From Zobellia laminariae (GTDB taxonomy: Bacteria > Bacteroidota > Bacteroidia > Flavobacteriales > Flavobacteriaceae), in NCBI RefSeq assembly GCF_009725995.1, contig NZ_RCNS01000001.1, forward strand, positions 414,283-478,282: a DNA stretch of 64,000 bases, written 5' to 3'. The translations under genes and the position numbers were made by a program. Each line of letters begins with the position of its first letter. Within the stretch, counting starts at the first letter, position 1. This document shows, in pieces, positions 45,255-53,748 of the stretch. The notes beneath the pieces are model-generated. The model was not told the DNA's origin and ran no database searches. It was given only the letters and a program-made list of their open reading frames with translations.

Positions 45255-45983
45255 ATGAAATTAGAAATCCTGACTAAGCACGAAAACAGAGAATTACAAA
45301 ATAAAATTATTTCAAAAATTCGTGATCTTATTAATTACAAAAATCTCGAACCAGGTGACAAGTTACCTGCCGAGAGAGTACTATCTGAGAAATTTGAAGT
45401 CAGCAGGAGTAGTGTTCGTGAAGCAATCCAAAAACTGGAGTTTTATGGAATACTAAATTCCAAACCGCAAAGCGGAACGTTTATTTCAAATATCGGTCAA
45501 ATTGCCATGAATGGTATGATCGATGATATTTTAAGTTTAGAAGAACAAGATTTTAAATCACTGGTAGAGACACGTATTTTACTTGAACTAAAAACGGTAA
45601 AATTAGCGGCCATCAGAAGAACAGATGAGGATTTAGAAAGAATCAAGTCTGCTTTGAATGCCTATAAAATAAAGATGATTGCTGGTGAAGATTGTCTAGA
45701 AGAAGATTTGCTTTTTCATTTAGCAGTAGCTGCTGCAAGCAAAAACAGTACCATGAATACACTCATGCTACTAATAACGCCTGAGATTATAGTTGCTTAT
45801 GCTAAAGACCCTGTCTGTAAAGGTGATGTAGCCTTGTCAGAAGTCAAAAAGCACGAAGACATATACATGGCTATCTTAAATCAAGATCCAAAATTAGCCA
45901 AAGAAACGATGAAAGTACACTTTAGCAAATTGTACGATTACATATACGGTGAAGACCGAAAAATAAAATTAAAGAAAGGATAA
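45255..45983 (+). CDS. FadR-type GntR regulator, second copy
   Basis: 242 residues, nearly identical to the protein at 34789: same winged helix (GDKLPAERVLSEKFEVSRSS, then VREAIQKLEFYGI) and FCD domain (EEDLLFHLAVAAAS). The recognition helices are almost unchanged, so both copies should bind the same TTGGTAAACCAA sites and could form mixed dimers. Differences cluster in the C-terminal domain and tail. It is followed by the MFS and SDR genes of the same pathway. Confidence 0.92.
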   Translation: MKLEILTKHENRELQNKIISKIRDLINYKNLEPGDKLPAERVLSEKFEVSRSSVREAIQKLEFYGILNSKPQSGTFISNIGQIAMNGMIDDILSLEEQDFKSLVETRILLELKTVKLAAIRRTDEDLERIKSALNAYKIKMIAGEDCLEEDLLFHLAVAAASKNSTMNTLMLLITPEIIVAYAKDPVCKGDVALSEVKKHEDIYMAILNQDPKLAKETMKVHFSKLYDYIYGEDRKIKLKKG

Positions 45984-46209
45984 AAGTGCACAATTTGTCC
46001 TTTTGATACATACTGAAGGAAAACTAATACTTAAAAACTACTTATTTAATGAAGGTAAATGGCTAGAGCCATACTCATCTTATCCTAATTATTTACAAAG
46101 TATTTAAGTCATTTAAATACAGTCATTTAGAATTGCTCTCCTCCTATTTTCAAAAATTAGGCTAGCTATTCTTATGCCTGAGTACTAAGAACAATTTAAA
46201 AGAACGAAG

Positions 46210-47511
46210 ATGAAAATCAAAAGTTTAAGATGGTGGGTTATAGCTTTAATCGCTTTGGCTACCGTTATCAATTACATTGATAGACAAGCACTACCCGTTC
46301 TATGGCCAGACATTGCTAAGGATTTATATCCAGATAAAACGCCTGACGAACGAAAAGAAATTTATGCATTTATCTCCACACTTTTCATTTTTTCTTATGC
46401 ATTTGGTCAATCCATTTTCGGAAAGATATTTGACAAATATGGAACAAGGATAGGGTTTACGCTGTCAATTGGATTTTGGTCCATTGCAACAGCACTACAT
46501 GCTTTTGCAAGAGGAATTTTCACGCTTAGTATTTTCCGTTCTTTATTAGGAGTTTCAGAAGCTGGAAACTGGCCGGGGGCCGCTAAAGCAAATGCAGAAT
46601 GGTTTCCTACAAAGGAAAGAGCATTTGCACAAGGTCTCTTTAATTCAGGCGCTGCTATTGGAGGAATTATAGCCTTCCCCACAATTGGATTATTATCTGT
46701 CTATTTCAGTTGGAATTGGATTTTCATATTAGTAGGTGCAACAGGTTTACTATGGCTTATCCCGTGGTGGATTTTAGTAAAATCTCCGCCTAAAAATCAC
46801 CCATGGATAACAGATGAAGAACGTACGTACATCTTAACGGGACAAAAGAACCAAGATGAAGATGAAGATGGAGAACCAGATGATGGTTACAATCCCGAAA
46901 CTGGAAAAATGCTAAAGCATAAAGAAAGTTGGGGAGTTATTCTAGCATCTGCCGCTCTTGATCCTATTTGGTGGTTGTTTATTTTTTGGATACCCATTTA
47001 CTTGCATGAAGTATATGGCATGGATGTAAAATCAATCGGGTTTTATGCTTGGGTCCCTTATGTGGGCGCTATGCTTGGAGCATGGTTTGGTGGGCTATTA
47101 GCTCAAAATAGAATTAAAGTGGGTTGGACAGTGAACAAAACACGAAAGTTTGTAATTACCCTTGGATGTGTAATTATGCTACCTTTCTTACTGTTAATGG
47201 CTAATCCAGGTGGACCAGAAATAGCCGTGATATATATGGCACTTATTCTATTTGGTTTTCAAACAGCTATTGGAAATGTTCAAACCTTACCTAGTGATTT
47301 ATTTGGCGGAAAAACAGTAGGTACACTTTCTGGTTTTGCTGGTACGGCTGCTAAATTAGGAGCATTTGGATTGACAGCCTTAGTACCTTGGCTTACGTCA
47401 GGAGGAAACTATACACCAGCGTTTGTAATTGGTGCTGCGCTAGCTATAATTACAATGGCAAGTGTTTGGTTTTTAATTCCAAATATTACGCCACTAAAAA
47501 GTAAAAATTAA
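46210..47511 (+). CDS. MFS transporter, hexuronate-type
   Basis: 433 residues, twelve membrane helices. Anion:cation symporter (ExuT-like) signatures: NYIDRQALPVLWPDI in helix 1 and GNWPGAAKANAEWFPTKERA in the helix 4/5 region. A short acidic loop (NQDEDEDGEPDDG) lies in the middle. It should carry unsaturated uronate, DEH or short oligomers over the inner membrane. Placed between the regulator and the DEH reductase gene, 41 bp before it, so co-transcribed. Confidence 0.9.
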   Translation: MKIKSLRWWVIALIALATVINYIDRQALPVLWPDIAKDLYPDKTPDERKEIYAFISTLFIFSYAFGQSIFGKIFDKYGTRIGFTLSIGFWSIATALHAFARGIFTLSIFRSLLGVSEAGNWPGAAKANAEWFPTKERAFAQGLFNSGAAIGGIIAFPTIGLLSVYFSWNWIFILVGATGLLWLIPWWILVKSPPKNHPWITDEERTYILTGQKNQDEDEDGEPDDGYNPETGKMLKHKESWGVILASAALDPIWWLFIFWIPIYLHEVYGMDVKSIGFYAWVPYVGAMLGAWFGGLLAQNRIKVGWTVNKTRKFVITLGCVIMLPFLLLMANPGGPEIAVIYMALILFGFQTAIGNVQTLPSDLFGGKTVGTLSGFAGTAAKLGAFGLTALVPWLTSGGNYTPAFVIGAALAIITMASVWFLIPNITPLKSKN

Positions 47512-47552
47512 AACAAAATAACTAACACTAATTAATAGTAATTTACACAAAG

Positions 47553-48308
47553 ATGAAAGGAAAAGTAGCAGTAATAACAGGAGCAACTGGAGGAATTGGT
47601 TTTGCAGTTGCAAAAAGATTAGGACAAGATGGTTTCACCGTGATTTTGAACGGTATAGAGGATGAAGCTGGTGCTCAAAGAGTAAAAGAACTTACCGATG
47701 AAGGTATCACTGCCGAGTATTACGGTTTTGATGTTACAAAAGAAGACGAAGTAACAGCAAACATTAAAGCAATTGGTGACAAGTACGGAAAAATCGATAC
47801 ACTAGTAAACAATGCTGGTGGTCTTGGTGGAAGATCAAGATTTGAAGATATGACTACAGAATTCTATAGATCTGTAATGGCATTAAACCTTGACTCAACA
47901 TTTTTTGCATCTAGAGCAGCAATTCCTTACCTTAAAAAAGGAGAAGATGCCTCTATCATTAACTATACTTCCAATGCAGCTTGGACAGCAGGTGGACCAG
48001 GAGCAGGAATCTACGGAACTTCCAAAGCTGGTGTTAACGCTATTACTAAAGGATTGGCAAAAGATCTAGCTGAATATGGTATTAGAGTAAATGCTGTGTC
48101 TCCAGGTACTATAGACACTCCATTTCACGCACAGATCAAAGCAACTAAACCAGAAGTTTTTGCTTCATGGGCTAACAGCATTATGTTAGGTAGATTGGGT
48201 CAGCCAGAAGATGTAGCTGGTGTTGTATCTTTCTTAGCTAGCAAAGATGCTAAATTCATTACAGCTGAAACTATCCAAATTGGTGGTGGGCAAGCTTTAG
48301 GAATCTAG
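47553..48308 (+). CDS. SDR-family DEH reductase (probable)
   Basis: 251 residues with all SDR elements: TGATGGIGFAVAKRLG for NAD(P) binding, VNNAGG, catalytic Ser in NYTSNAAWTA, and YGTSKAG with Tyr and Lys, then SPGTIDTPF. In alginate loci an SDR reduces 4-deoxy-L-erythro-5-hexoseulose uronate (DEH) to 2-keto-3-deoxygluconate; position after the uronate carrier and before kdgK/kdgA supports this. Sequence alone does not prove the substrate. Confidence 0.88.
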   Translation: MKGKVAVITGATGGIGFAVAKRLGQDGFTVILNGIEDEAGAQRVKELTDEGITAEYYGFDVTKEDEVTANIKAIGDKYGKIDTLVNNAGGLGGRSRFEDMTTEFYRSVMALNLDSTFFASRAAIPYLKKGEDASIINYTSNAAWTAGGPGAGIYGTSKAGVNAITKGLAKDLAEYGIRVNAVSPGTIDTPFHAQIKATKPEVFASWANSIMLGRLGQPEDVAGVVSFLASKDAKFITAETIQIGGGQALGI

Positions 48309-48328
48309 AAAATTTATTTTATAATACT

Positions 48329-48363
48329 AAAAGCCTTTCTTTTAATTAAGAAAGGCTTTTTTA
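48329..48363. terminator. Rho-independent terminator shared by convergent genes
   Basis: AAAAGCCTTTCTT pairs with AAGAAAGGCTTTT, with T runs in both directions. It ends the MFS-SDR transcript; its right arm overlaps the last codons of the minus-strand lacI-like gene. Confidence 0.9.
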
Positions 48364-49334
48364 TTTGAAGAATCCCTGACAATCAACTCGGCATCTAGAA
48401 TTTTTTTGTTCAAAGACTGCTTAACATCAGGTGAGCTAACATGTTCTAAAAATGTTTGTGCGGCCAACCTTCCTATTTCAGCACTGTGCTGTTCAATACT
48501 TGTAATTGGCGGAGAAACCATTGCAGTAAAAGGTTCGTTGCCAAAGCCTACCAATGCTATTTCGTTAGGAACGTCAATAGTATTCTCTTTTAAAACCTGT
48601 AGCGCTCCTAAAGCAGCATAATCGCCGGCAATATATACCGCATCCGGTCTCGTCTTTAACGAAAGTAATTGTTCCATTTTTAGACGGCCATCTTCCTGTG
48701 TAAGACTACTTTCCAACAAAAGTTCGCTATCTAATGGTAAACCATGTTTTTCAATAGCGTCTTTATACCCTCTAATTCTATTATTGAATATTCTGGTACG
48801 TTGGTAGCCCCCAATATGTGCTATTCTTTTGCAACCTTGTTCAACCAAATGTTCAACAATCATATGGCTGCTGGCATAATCATCAATACCAATATAATCT
48901 ACGTTCAAATCATTCTCTCCACGGTCAAACAATATTAATGGTATACCTCTGGATTTAATTTTTTCGTAATAATCTAGGTCCGTAGTTTCATTGGCCATAG
49001 AGGCAATAATACCATCCACTTGCGTAAACAATAATGTATCTATGCTATCACATTCCTTTTTATAGGATTCGTTAGATTGTGTGATGATAATATTATAGCC
49101 CGCCTTATTTAAAACCTCCTCCATATTTTGCACTACTGAGGAAAAGAAATTACTATTTGTTCTAGGCACAATAACACCTACCAGGTTGCTCTTACCTTTA
49201 CGCAATGCGCTTGCCAAATGATTTGGCTGATAATTCAAGTCTTTAGCTACTTTCTTAACAGCCTCTTTGGTTTTTGAGCTAATTCTAGAGTCGTCCTGCA
49301 AGGCCTTTGAAACGGCAGCAGTAGATATTTCCAA
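48342..49334 (-). CDS. LacI-family regulator of the KDG operon
   Basis: 330 residues readable. Helix-turn-helix EISTAAVSKALQDDSRISSK and hinge NYQPNHLASAL, then a periplasmic-binding-protein-like domain (LVGVIVPRTNSNFFSSVVQN). The first available start, TTG 49334, lies inside helix 1 and would cut off KKTTLKDIANI, which is encoded just upstream in the same frame but follows a TAA. One more A in the A7 run (49363-49369 on plus) would open a frame from a TTG at 49378 through KKKTTLKDIA. Divergent from kdgK, with two TTAATCGATTAA sites between. Confidence 0.85.
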   Translation of the reverse strand: MEISTAAVSKALQDDSRISSKTKEAVKKVAKDLNYQPNHLASALRKGKSNLVGVIVPRTNSNFFSSVVQNMEEVLNKAGYNIIITQSNESYKKECDSIDTLLFTQVDGIIASMANETTDLDYYEKIKSRGIPLILFDRGENDLNVDYIGIDDYASSHMIVEHLVEQGCKRIAHIGGYQRTRIFNNRIRGYKDAIEKHGLPLDSELLLESSLTQEDGRLKMEQLLSLKTRPDAVYIAGDYAALGALQVLKENTIDVPNEIALVGFGNEPFTAMVSPPITSIEQHSAEIGRLAAQTFLEHVSSPDVKQSLNKKILDAELIVRDSSNKKAFLN

Positions 49335-49385
49335 GATATTTGCGATATCTTTTAAGGTGGTCTTTTTTTATTCGACAAGTTTTTC

Positions 49386-49410
49386 TATATTTGTTTAATC
49401 GATTAAGCAA
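49386..49410 (+). promoter_or_regulatory. Promoter and LacI-type operator 1
   Basis: -7 box TATATTTG (49386-49393) on plus overlaps TTGTTTAATCGATTAAGCAA (49391-49410), whose core TTAATCGATTAA is a perfect palindrome with the central CG typical of LacI operators. Expected to block the kdgK-pfk-kdgA promoter. Confidence 0.75.
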
Positions 49411-49470
49411 AGATATATTTTTAAAATCGCCAATCAAAACTCATACGTTTTGATTTATTTTTAAAAATCA

Positions 49471-49488
49471 GGTTAATCGATTAAGCAA
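49471..49488. promoter_or_regulatory. LacI-type operator 2
   Basis: Second copy of TTAATCGATTAA (49473-49484), followed like the first by GCAAA. Centre-to-centre distance from operator 1 is 78 bp, suitable for repression by looping by a LacI-type dimer pair. Lies 40 bp before the kdgK start. Confidence 0.75.
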
Positions 49489-49523
49489 ATAAGTAGATTC
49501 AATTTAAAATAACACCATTACAA

Positions 49524-50564
49524 ATGAAAAAAGTAGTAACCTTTGGAGAAATAATGTTGCGTTTAGCACCTCCTGGATTTTTGAGATTTTCACAAACTAA
49601 TACTTTTGATGTTGTTTACGGCGGCGGTGAGTCCAACGTAGCAGTATCTTTAGCAAATTACGGCGTTCCCGTAGATTTCGTAACTCGTTTACCAAAGAAT
49701 GATATTGGTGACTGTGCGTTAATGGAAATGCGCAAAAGAGGCGTAGGAACAGACAAAATAGTTTATGGTGGTGACCGTCTAGGTATATATTTTCTAGAAA
49801 CTGGTGCTGTCTCTCGTGGATCTAAAGTTGTTTATGACCGTGCACATTCTGCTATTGCAGAAATTGAATCGGGAATGATCGATTGGGATACTGTTTTTGA
49901 AGGTGTAGAATGGTTTCATTGGACAGGTATTACCCCTGCCATCTCTCAAGGTGCTGCAGATGTTTGTTTGGAAGCAGTTAAAGCGGCAAGCGCAAAAGGT
50001 ATTACCATTTCAACAGATTTAAATTACAGAGCTAAGCTTTGGAATTATGGTGGCGATAGAGAAGCTATTATGACTGAGCTTACTTCTTATTGTGATATCA
50101 TCCTTGGGAACGAAGAAGATGCTGAAAAGCATTTTGGTATTCACCCAGAAGGTTTGGATGTTCATAAAGATGGGCATGATGTTAAGGCAGAAGCTTTCTT
50201 ATCTGTATGTAAGCAGATGATGAAGAAATTTCCTAAAGCTAAAAAAGTAATTACAACCCTAAGAGGTTCTATTTCTGCATCGCACAACACTTGGGCCGGT
50301 GTATTATGGGATGGTACCAAAATGTTCGAAACACGTCAATATCAAATTACAGATATCGTGGATCGTGTTGGTGGTGGTGATTCTTTCATGGGTGGATTAA
50401 TCTACGGATTATTGAAATACCCAGAAGATGATCAAAACGCATTGGATTTTGCTGTAGCTGCATCTTGTTTGAAACACACTATAAAAGGTGATGCCAACTT
50501 GGCAACGGTTAGCGAAGTAGAAAAATTAATGGGTGGTGACGCCTCTGGAAGAGTAGCTCGTTAA
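49524..50564 (+). CDS. kdgK: 2-keto-3-deoxygluconate kinase, PfkB family
   Basis: 346 residues. PfkB N-terminal pattern (VVYGGGESNVAVSLANYGVP) and C-terminal signature RVGGGDSFMGGLIYGLLKY with the catalytic Asp. DLNYRAKLWNYGGDRE is typical for KDG kinases. It phosphorylates KDG to KDPG. First gene of a three-gene operon (20-bp gap to the next), controlled by the divergent LacI. Confidence 0.92.
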   Translation: MKKVVTFGEIMLRLAPPGFLRFSQTNTFDVVYGGGESNVAVSLANYGVPVDFVTRLPKNDIGDCALMEMRKRGVGTDKIVYGGDRLGIYFLETGAVSRGSKVVYDRAHSAIAEIESGMIDWDTVFEGVEWFHWTGITPAISQGAADVCLEAVKAASAKGITISTDLNYRAKLWNYGGDREAIMTELTSYCDIILGNEEDAEKHFGIHPEGLDVHKDGHDVKAEAFLSVCKQMMKKFPKAKKVITTLRGSISASHNTWAGVLWDGTKMFETRQYQITDIVDRVGGGDSFMGGLIYGLLKYPEDDQNALDFAVAASCLKHTIKGDANLATVSEVEKLMGGDASGRVAR

Positions 50565-50584
50565 TTTTCAAAACCAAAAAAAAA

Positions 50585-51808
50585 ATGGCTCCTAAAAAAT
50601 CGATATTAATTTTTTGTGGTGGTGGTCCCGCACCGGGTATCAACGCTGTTATTAGTACGGTAGCAAAAATCTTTCTTAAAGATGGCTATCGTGTCCTAGG
50701 CCTTCATGAAGGATTCAAAGGAATTTTTTCTGAAGAACCACAAATAAAGGAATTCGATTTTGCACATGCCGATCGTATTTTTAGTCGTGGTGGATCTACT
50801 TTAATTATGAGTAGGTTTAAACCAAAGGACGAAAAAATAAATACGAAACTTTTTTCGGATAATAATGTAAAACTATTAGTCAGTATAGGCGGTGATGACA
50901 CCGCCTCTACGGCTAACAGGATTACAGGGTATTTAACCAAGGAGAATATTTTTATTTCAAATATTCACGTTCCAAAAACTATAGATAACGATTTGCCCCT
51001 ACCCGACCGAAACCCAACTTTTGGATTTCATTCGGCAAAGGACGAAGGCGTGCGTATTGGTAATACTACATACGAAGACGCCCGCACCAGTCAAAACTGG
51101 TTCGTCATGTCTACTATGGGGCGCTCTGCAGGTCATTTGGCATTTGGTATTGCTACCAGTTGTCATTTCCCTATGGTGGTCATTCCCGAGATGTTCAACA
51201 ATACCCCTATCACTTTTGATAAGGTAGTACGGTTGATTATTTCCTCCATCATAAAAAGAAAAATAGAAAATATAAATTATGGTGTGGCGCTCGTAAGCGA
51301 AGGCGTTTTTCATATTATGCCAGATAACGAGATTGACCATTGCGGTATCAATTTTACGTATGATGACCACGGTCACCCAGAATTGGGTAACGTGAGCAAA
51401 TCTCATATTTTTAATATGTTGGTCCAGACCAAACTAAAAGAATTGGGTATTAATATAAAAAGTAGACCGGTAGAACTAGGTTATGAACTTAGATGCTGCA
51501 GGCCTATTGGTTTTGACCTGACCCTTTGTACTCTTTTAGGACTTGGTGTTAAAAAACTATTTGATCAAGGTATTAGTGGTTGTATCGTTACGGCAAATTC
51601 CCGCGGTGAAGTAACCCCATTGTTTTTAGAGGATATACAAGGAGCGGATGGTAAGATTGCCCCTCGCCTAGTAAATATAGACTCTGAATTCGCTAAACTT
51701 TTCTTTCAGAATATGCACTATATTCAGGAAAGCGATTACGAAGCAGCAAAAGCATATCTTCCGGATCCGGAAAGATATGATTTCAATAAAATTTTATCAG
51801 AACAATAA
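50585..51808 (+). CDS. 6-phosphofructokinase, PPi-type motif
   Basis: 407 residues. PFK core: FCGGGPAPGINAVISTVAKI, VSIGGDDTASTANR, PKTIDNDLPLPDRNPTFGFH and STMGRSAGHLAFGIA. The second Asp in GGDDT is the residue that favours pyrophosphate over ATP in this family (ATP enzymes have GGDGS). It lies between kdgK and kdgA with 20- and 7-bp gaps. The Entner-Doudoroff route does not need PFK, but a reversible PPi enzyme could turn fructose-1,6-bisphosphate into fructose-6-phosphate during growth on alginate. That use is inferred. Confidence 0.88.
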   Translation: MAPKKSILIFCGGGPAPGINAVISTVAKIFLKDGYRVLGLHEGFKGIFSEEPQIKEFDFAHADRIFSRGGSTLIMSRFKPKDEKINTKLFSDNNVKLLVSIGGDDTASTANRITGYLTKENIFISNIHVPKTIDNDLPLPDRNPTFGFHSAKDEGVRIGNTTYEDARTSQNWFVMSTMGRSAGHLAFGIATSCHFPMVVIPEMFNNTPITFDKVVRLIISSIIKRKIENINYGVALVSEGVFHIMPDNEIDHCGINFTYDDHGHPELGNVSKSHIFNMLVQTKLKELGINIKSRPVELGYELRCCRPIGFDLTLCTLLGLGVKKLFDQGISGCIVTANSRGEVTPLFLEDIQGADGKIAPRLVNIDSEFAKLFFQNMHYIQESDYEAAKAYLPDPERYDFNKILSEQ

Positions 51809-51815
51809 TAACATT

Positions 51816-52484
51816 ATGGCACAGTATTCAAGAATAGAAGTAGCAAACGTAATGAAGGAAAATGGTATGGTTCCTTTGTTTTATCACCCAGACGTTGAAT
51901 TGGGTAAAAAAATCTTACAAGCCTGTTATGATGGTGGTTCCAGATTAATGGAGTTTACAGCTCGTGGCGATTTCGCTTTCGAAGTTTTTTCTGAATTGAA
52001 CAAATACGCAGTCAAAAACCTTCCGGGTATGATTATGGGTGTAGGTTCTATTACAGATGCTGCAGCTGCTTCATTTTACATGCAGATGGGTGCCAATTTT
52101 ATCGTGACTCCTTCATTAAGAGAAGATATCGCAGTAGTTTGTAACCGTAGAAAAGTACTATGGTCACCTGGATGTGGATCTTTAACCGAAATCAACAATG
52201 CTGAAGAGCTAGGATGTGAAATCGTGAAGTTGTTTCCTGGAGATCTTTACGGACCTGGTTTCGTAAAAGGAATTAAAGGACCTCAACCTTGGACAAGCAT
52301 TATGCCTACAGGTGGTGTTAGTACAGATGAGGCTAACCTAAAAGGTTGGTTTGATGCTGGTGTAACTTGTGTTGGTATGGGTTCTAAACTTATTAGCAAG
52401 GAAATTTTAGCCAATAAAGATTACGCTGGGTTAGAAACTAAAGTTCGTGAGACTTTGGCTTTAATCAAGAAATTAAGAAGCTAA
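51816..52484 (+). CDS. kdgA: KDPG aldolase
   Basis: 222 residues from ATG 51816; an upstream ATG inside the PFK end is in frame but adds an unlikely tail. Class I aldolase motifs: RLMEFTARGDFAFEV with the catalytic Glu, and GCEIVKLFPGDLYGP with the Schiff-base Lys. GVGSITDAAAASFYMQMGAN and MPTGGVS also fit. It splits KDPG into pyruvate and glyceraldehyde-3-phosphate, the last step of the pathway encoded here. Slightly longer than classical KDPG aldolases. Confidence 0.93.
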   Translation: MAQYSRIEVANVMKENGMVPLFYHPDVELGKKILQACYDGGSRLMEFTARGDFAFEVFSELNKYAVKNLPGMIMGVGSITDAAAASFYMQMGANFIVTPSLREDIAVVCNRRKVLWSPGCGSLTEINNAEELGCEIVKLFPGDLYGPGFVKGIKGPQPWTSIMPTGGVSTDEANLKGWFDAGVTCVGMGSKLISKEILANKDYAGLETKVRETLALIKKLRS

Positions 52485-52527
52485 GACACTTTTGCCACCA
52501 ATCGGCGGCGTATATATAATATTTACT

Positions 52528-52567
52528 AGCCGCCTACTTAGGTCTATCCCAAGTAGGCGGCTTTTTT
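52528..52567 (+). terminator. Rho-independent terminator of the kdgK operon
   Basis: AGCCGCCTACTT pairs with AAGTAGGCGGCT around an 11-base loop, followed by T5-T6. It marks the right border of the alginate locus. Confidence 0.92.
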
Positions 52568-52833
52568 ATTTCCTAACGTTACTGATTACAAGAGCACAAA
52601 AGCCTTAATTGAACATTCCTCATAGAGGCAAAATTACCATTTTCACTATTCTCTCTTCTGTCTATAATTGTCAAATTCCTGACTTAGAGACTTTCTCCCC
52701 CTTGCTATAACGGTATTTTTAAATTTAATGCAGTTAAGCATATCTGCTCATTTTCTAGACCTTTATAATATCTGATACAGATAGATTATTGTATCAAGAA
52801 CAATCTAATATTAATTATAAAAACCACAGAAAT
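52568..52833. other. Gap before the DUF1328 gene
   Basis: About 265 bp without a gene. An inverted repeat TGATACA (52773-52779) / TGTATCA (52790-52796) 38 bp before the DUF1328 start could be a regulator site for the stress-type genes. Nothing else seen. Confidence 0.4.
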
Positions 52834-52995
52834 ATGTTACGCTGGACAGTTATATTTATCGTATTAGCCATCATCGCAGGAATCTTCGGATTTGGAGGAA
52901 TTGCTGCTGGGGCCGCTAGTATTGCAAAAATCTTATTCTTTATTTTCATTGTACTTTTCATAATCAGTTTGATTATGGGACGCAAGAAGATTTAA
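52834..52995 (+). CDS. DUF1328 small membrane protein
   Basis: 53 residues from ATG 52834 ([20 protein letters not shown], then [20 protein letters not shown]). This matches the conserved DUF1328 (YtjA) pattern throughout, including the opening MLRW; the longer frame upstream is not part of it. Two membrane helices. The family is induced by stress in several bacteria; biochemical role unknown. Confidence 0.9.
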   Translation: MLRWTVIFIVLAIIAGIFGFGGIAAGAASIAKILFFIFIVLFIISLIMGRKKI

Positions 52996-53025
52996 GGCCG
53001 ATTACCATATAAATTTTACAGTTAC

Positions 53026-53055
53026 AAAGGATGGCAGAAACGCCATCCTTTTTTG
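53026..53055 (+). terminator. Terminator after the DUF1328 gene
   Basis: AAAGGATGGC, loop AGAAAC, GCCATCCTTT, then a T run. Confidence 0.9.
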
Positions 53056-53078
53056 TTTCACACTAAAAACATACACTT

Positions 53079-53399
53079 ATGAACGATGCATATGCCAAGC
53101 ATGAAAAAGATGCTATAGATGAATTTGAAAAGAAGGGGTATACAGCCAGATATCGATACGAAAATGACCTATTAATTAATCTGGAAACACATAAAAACTA
53201 TAAACCGGTAGATGTTACAATTGTAAAAGAATTCAGGTACGAAGGTATGAGCAATCCCGATGACCTTTCTATTCTATACATCATTGAAACTAATGACGGC
53301 TCAAAAGGCACCTTTCTAATGGCCTATGGACCGTCTGCTGATACAGACACTGCTTTGTTCTTTAAGAACGTACCGGATGAAAATTATCATAGAAAATAA
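53079..53399 (+). CDS. Hypothetical protein of a stress cluster
   Basis: 106 residues, soluble, beta-rich, with no signal peptide. Begins MNDAYAKHEKDAIDEFEKKG and holds VTIVKEFRYEGMSNPDD. No recognised enzyme motif. It sits between two strong terminators, so it is transcribed alone, and is surrounded by stress-type genes. Confidence 0.72.
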   Translation: MNDAYAKHEKDAIDEFEKKGYTARYRYENDLLINLETHKNYKPVDVTIVKEFRYEGMSNPDDLSILYIIETNDGSKGTFLMAYGPSADTDTALFFKNVPDENYHRK

Positions 53400-53404
53400 C
53401 AACA

Positions 53405-53437
53405 AAAAAGTCCGAGCATTACTGCTCGGACTTTTTA
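53405..53437. terminator. Terminator between convergent genes
   Basis: AAAAAGTCCGAGCA pairs with TGCTCGGACTTTTT. A and T runs on both sides let it serve the 106-residue gene and the convergent CsbD-like gene. Confidence 0.92.
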
Positions 53438-53460
53438 TTTAGATTGGTATTAATTTTGAT

Positions 53461-53646
53461 TTACCAGCTTGCAATTTCTTCTTGCAATTCTTCTTTTCCT
53501 TTACCGACTTTTTCTTGTACTCTACCCATCATCTCATCAAACTTTCCTTCCGTGTAGGTTACATCATCATCGGTTAAATTTCCGTATTTCTGTTTAAGTT
53601 TACCTTTTACTTGGTTCCACTTACCTTCTAATTGTTCCTGATTCAT
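53461..53646 (-). CDS. CsbD-family stress protein
   Basis: 61 residues from ATG 53646 (MNQEQLEGKWNQVKGKLKQK, then YGNLTDDDVTYTEGKFDEMM, then GRVQEKVGKGKEELQ). This is the CsbD pattern of weakly structured, charged stress proteins. The frame reaches further upstream, but the family always begins near MN-EGKW. Role unknown, general stress. Confidence 0.92.
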   Translation of the reverse strand: MNQEQLEGKWNQVKGKLKQKYGNLTDDDVTYTEGKFDEMMGRVQEKVGKGKEELQEEIASW

Positions 53647-53748
53647 TTTATTTATTTTTGTGATTAAACATCTTTTTATCAATACTTAAAATTAAGAATG
53701 AATTACCCCACTCTTTAATCTTAAAAAATAGATTTTTGCTCTTAAAAA

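Noticed and set aside
52773..52796. TGATACA/TGTATCA inverted repeat as a terminator
   Set aside because: No T run and it lies upstream of a gene; if functional it is a regulator site, which cannot be shown from one copy.
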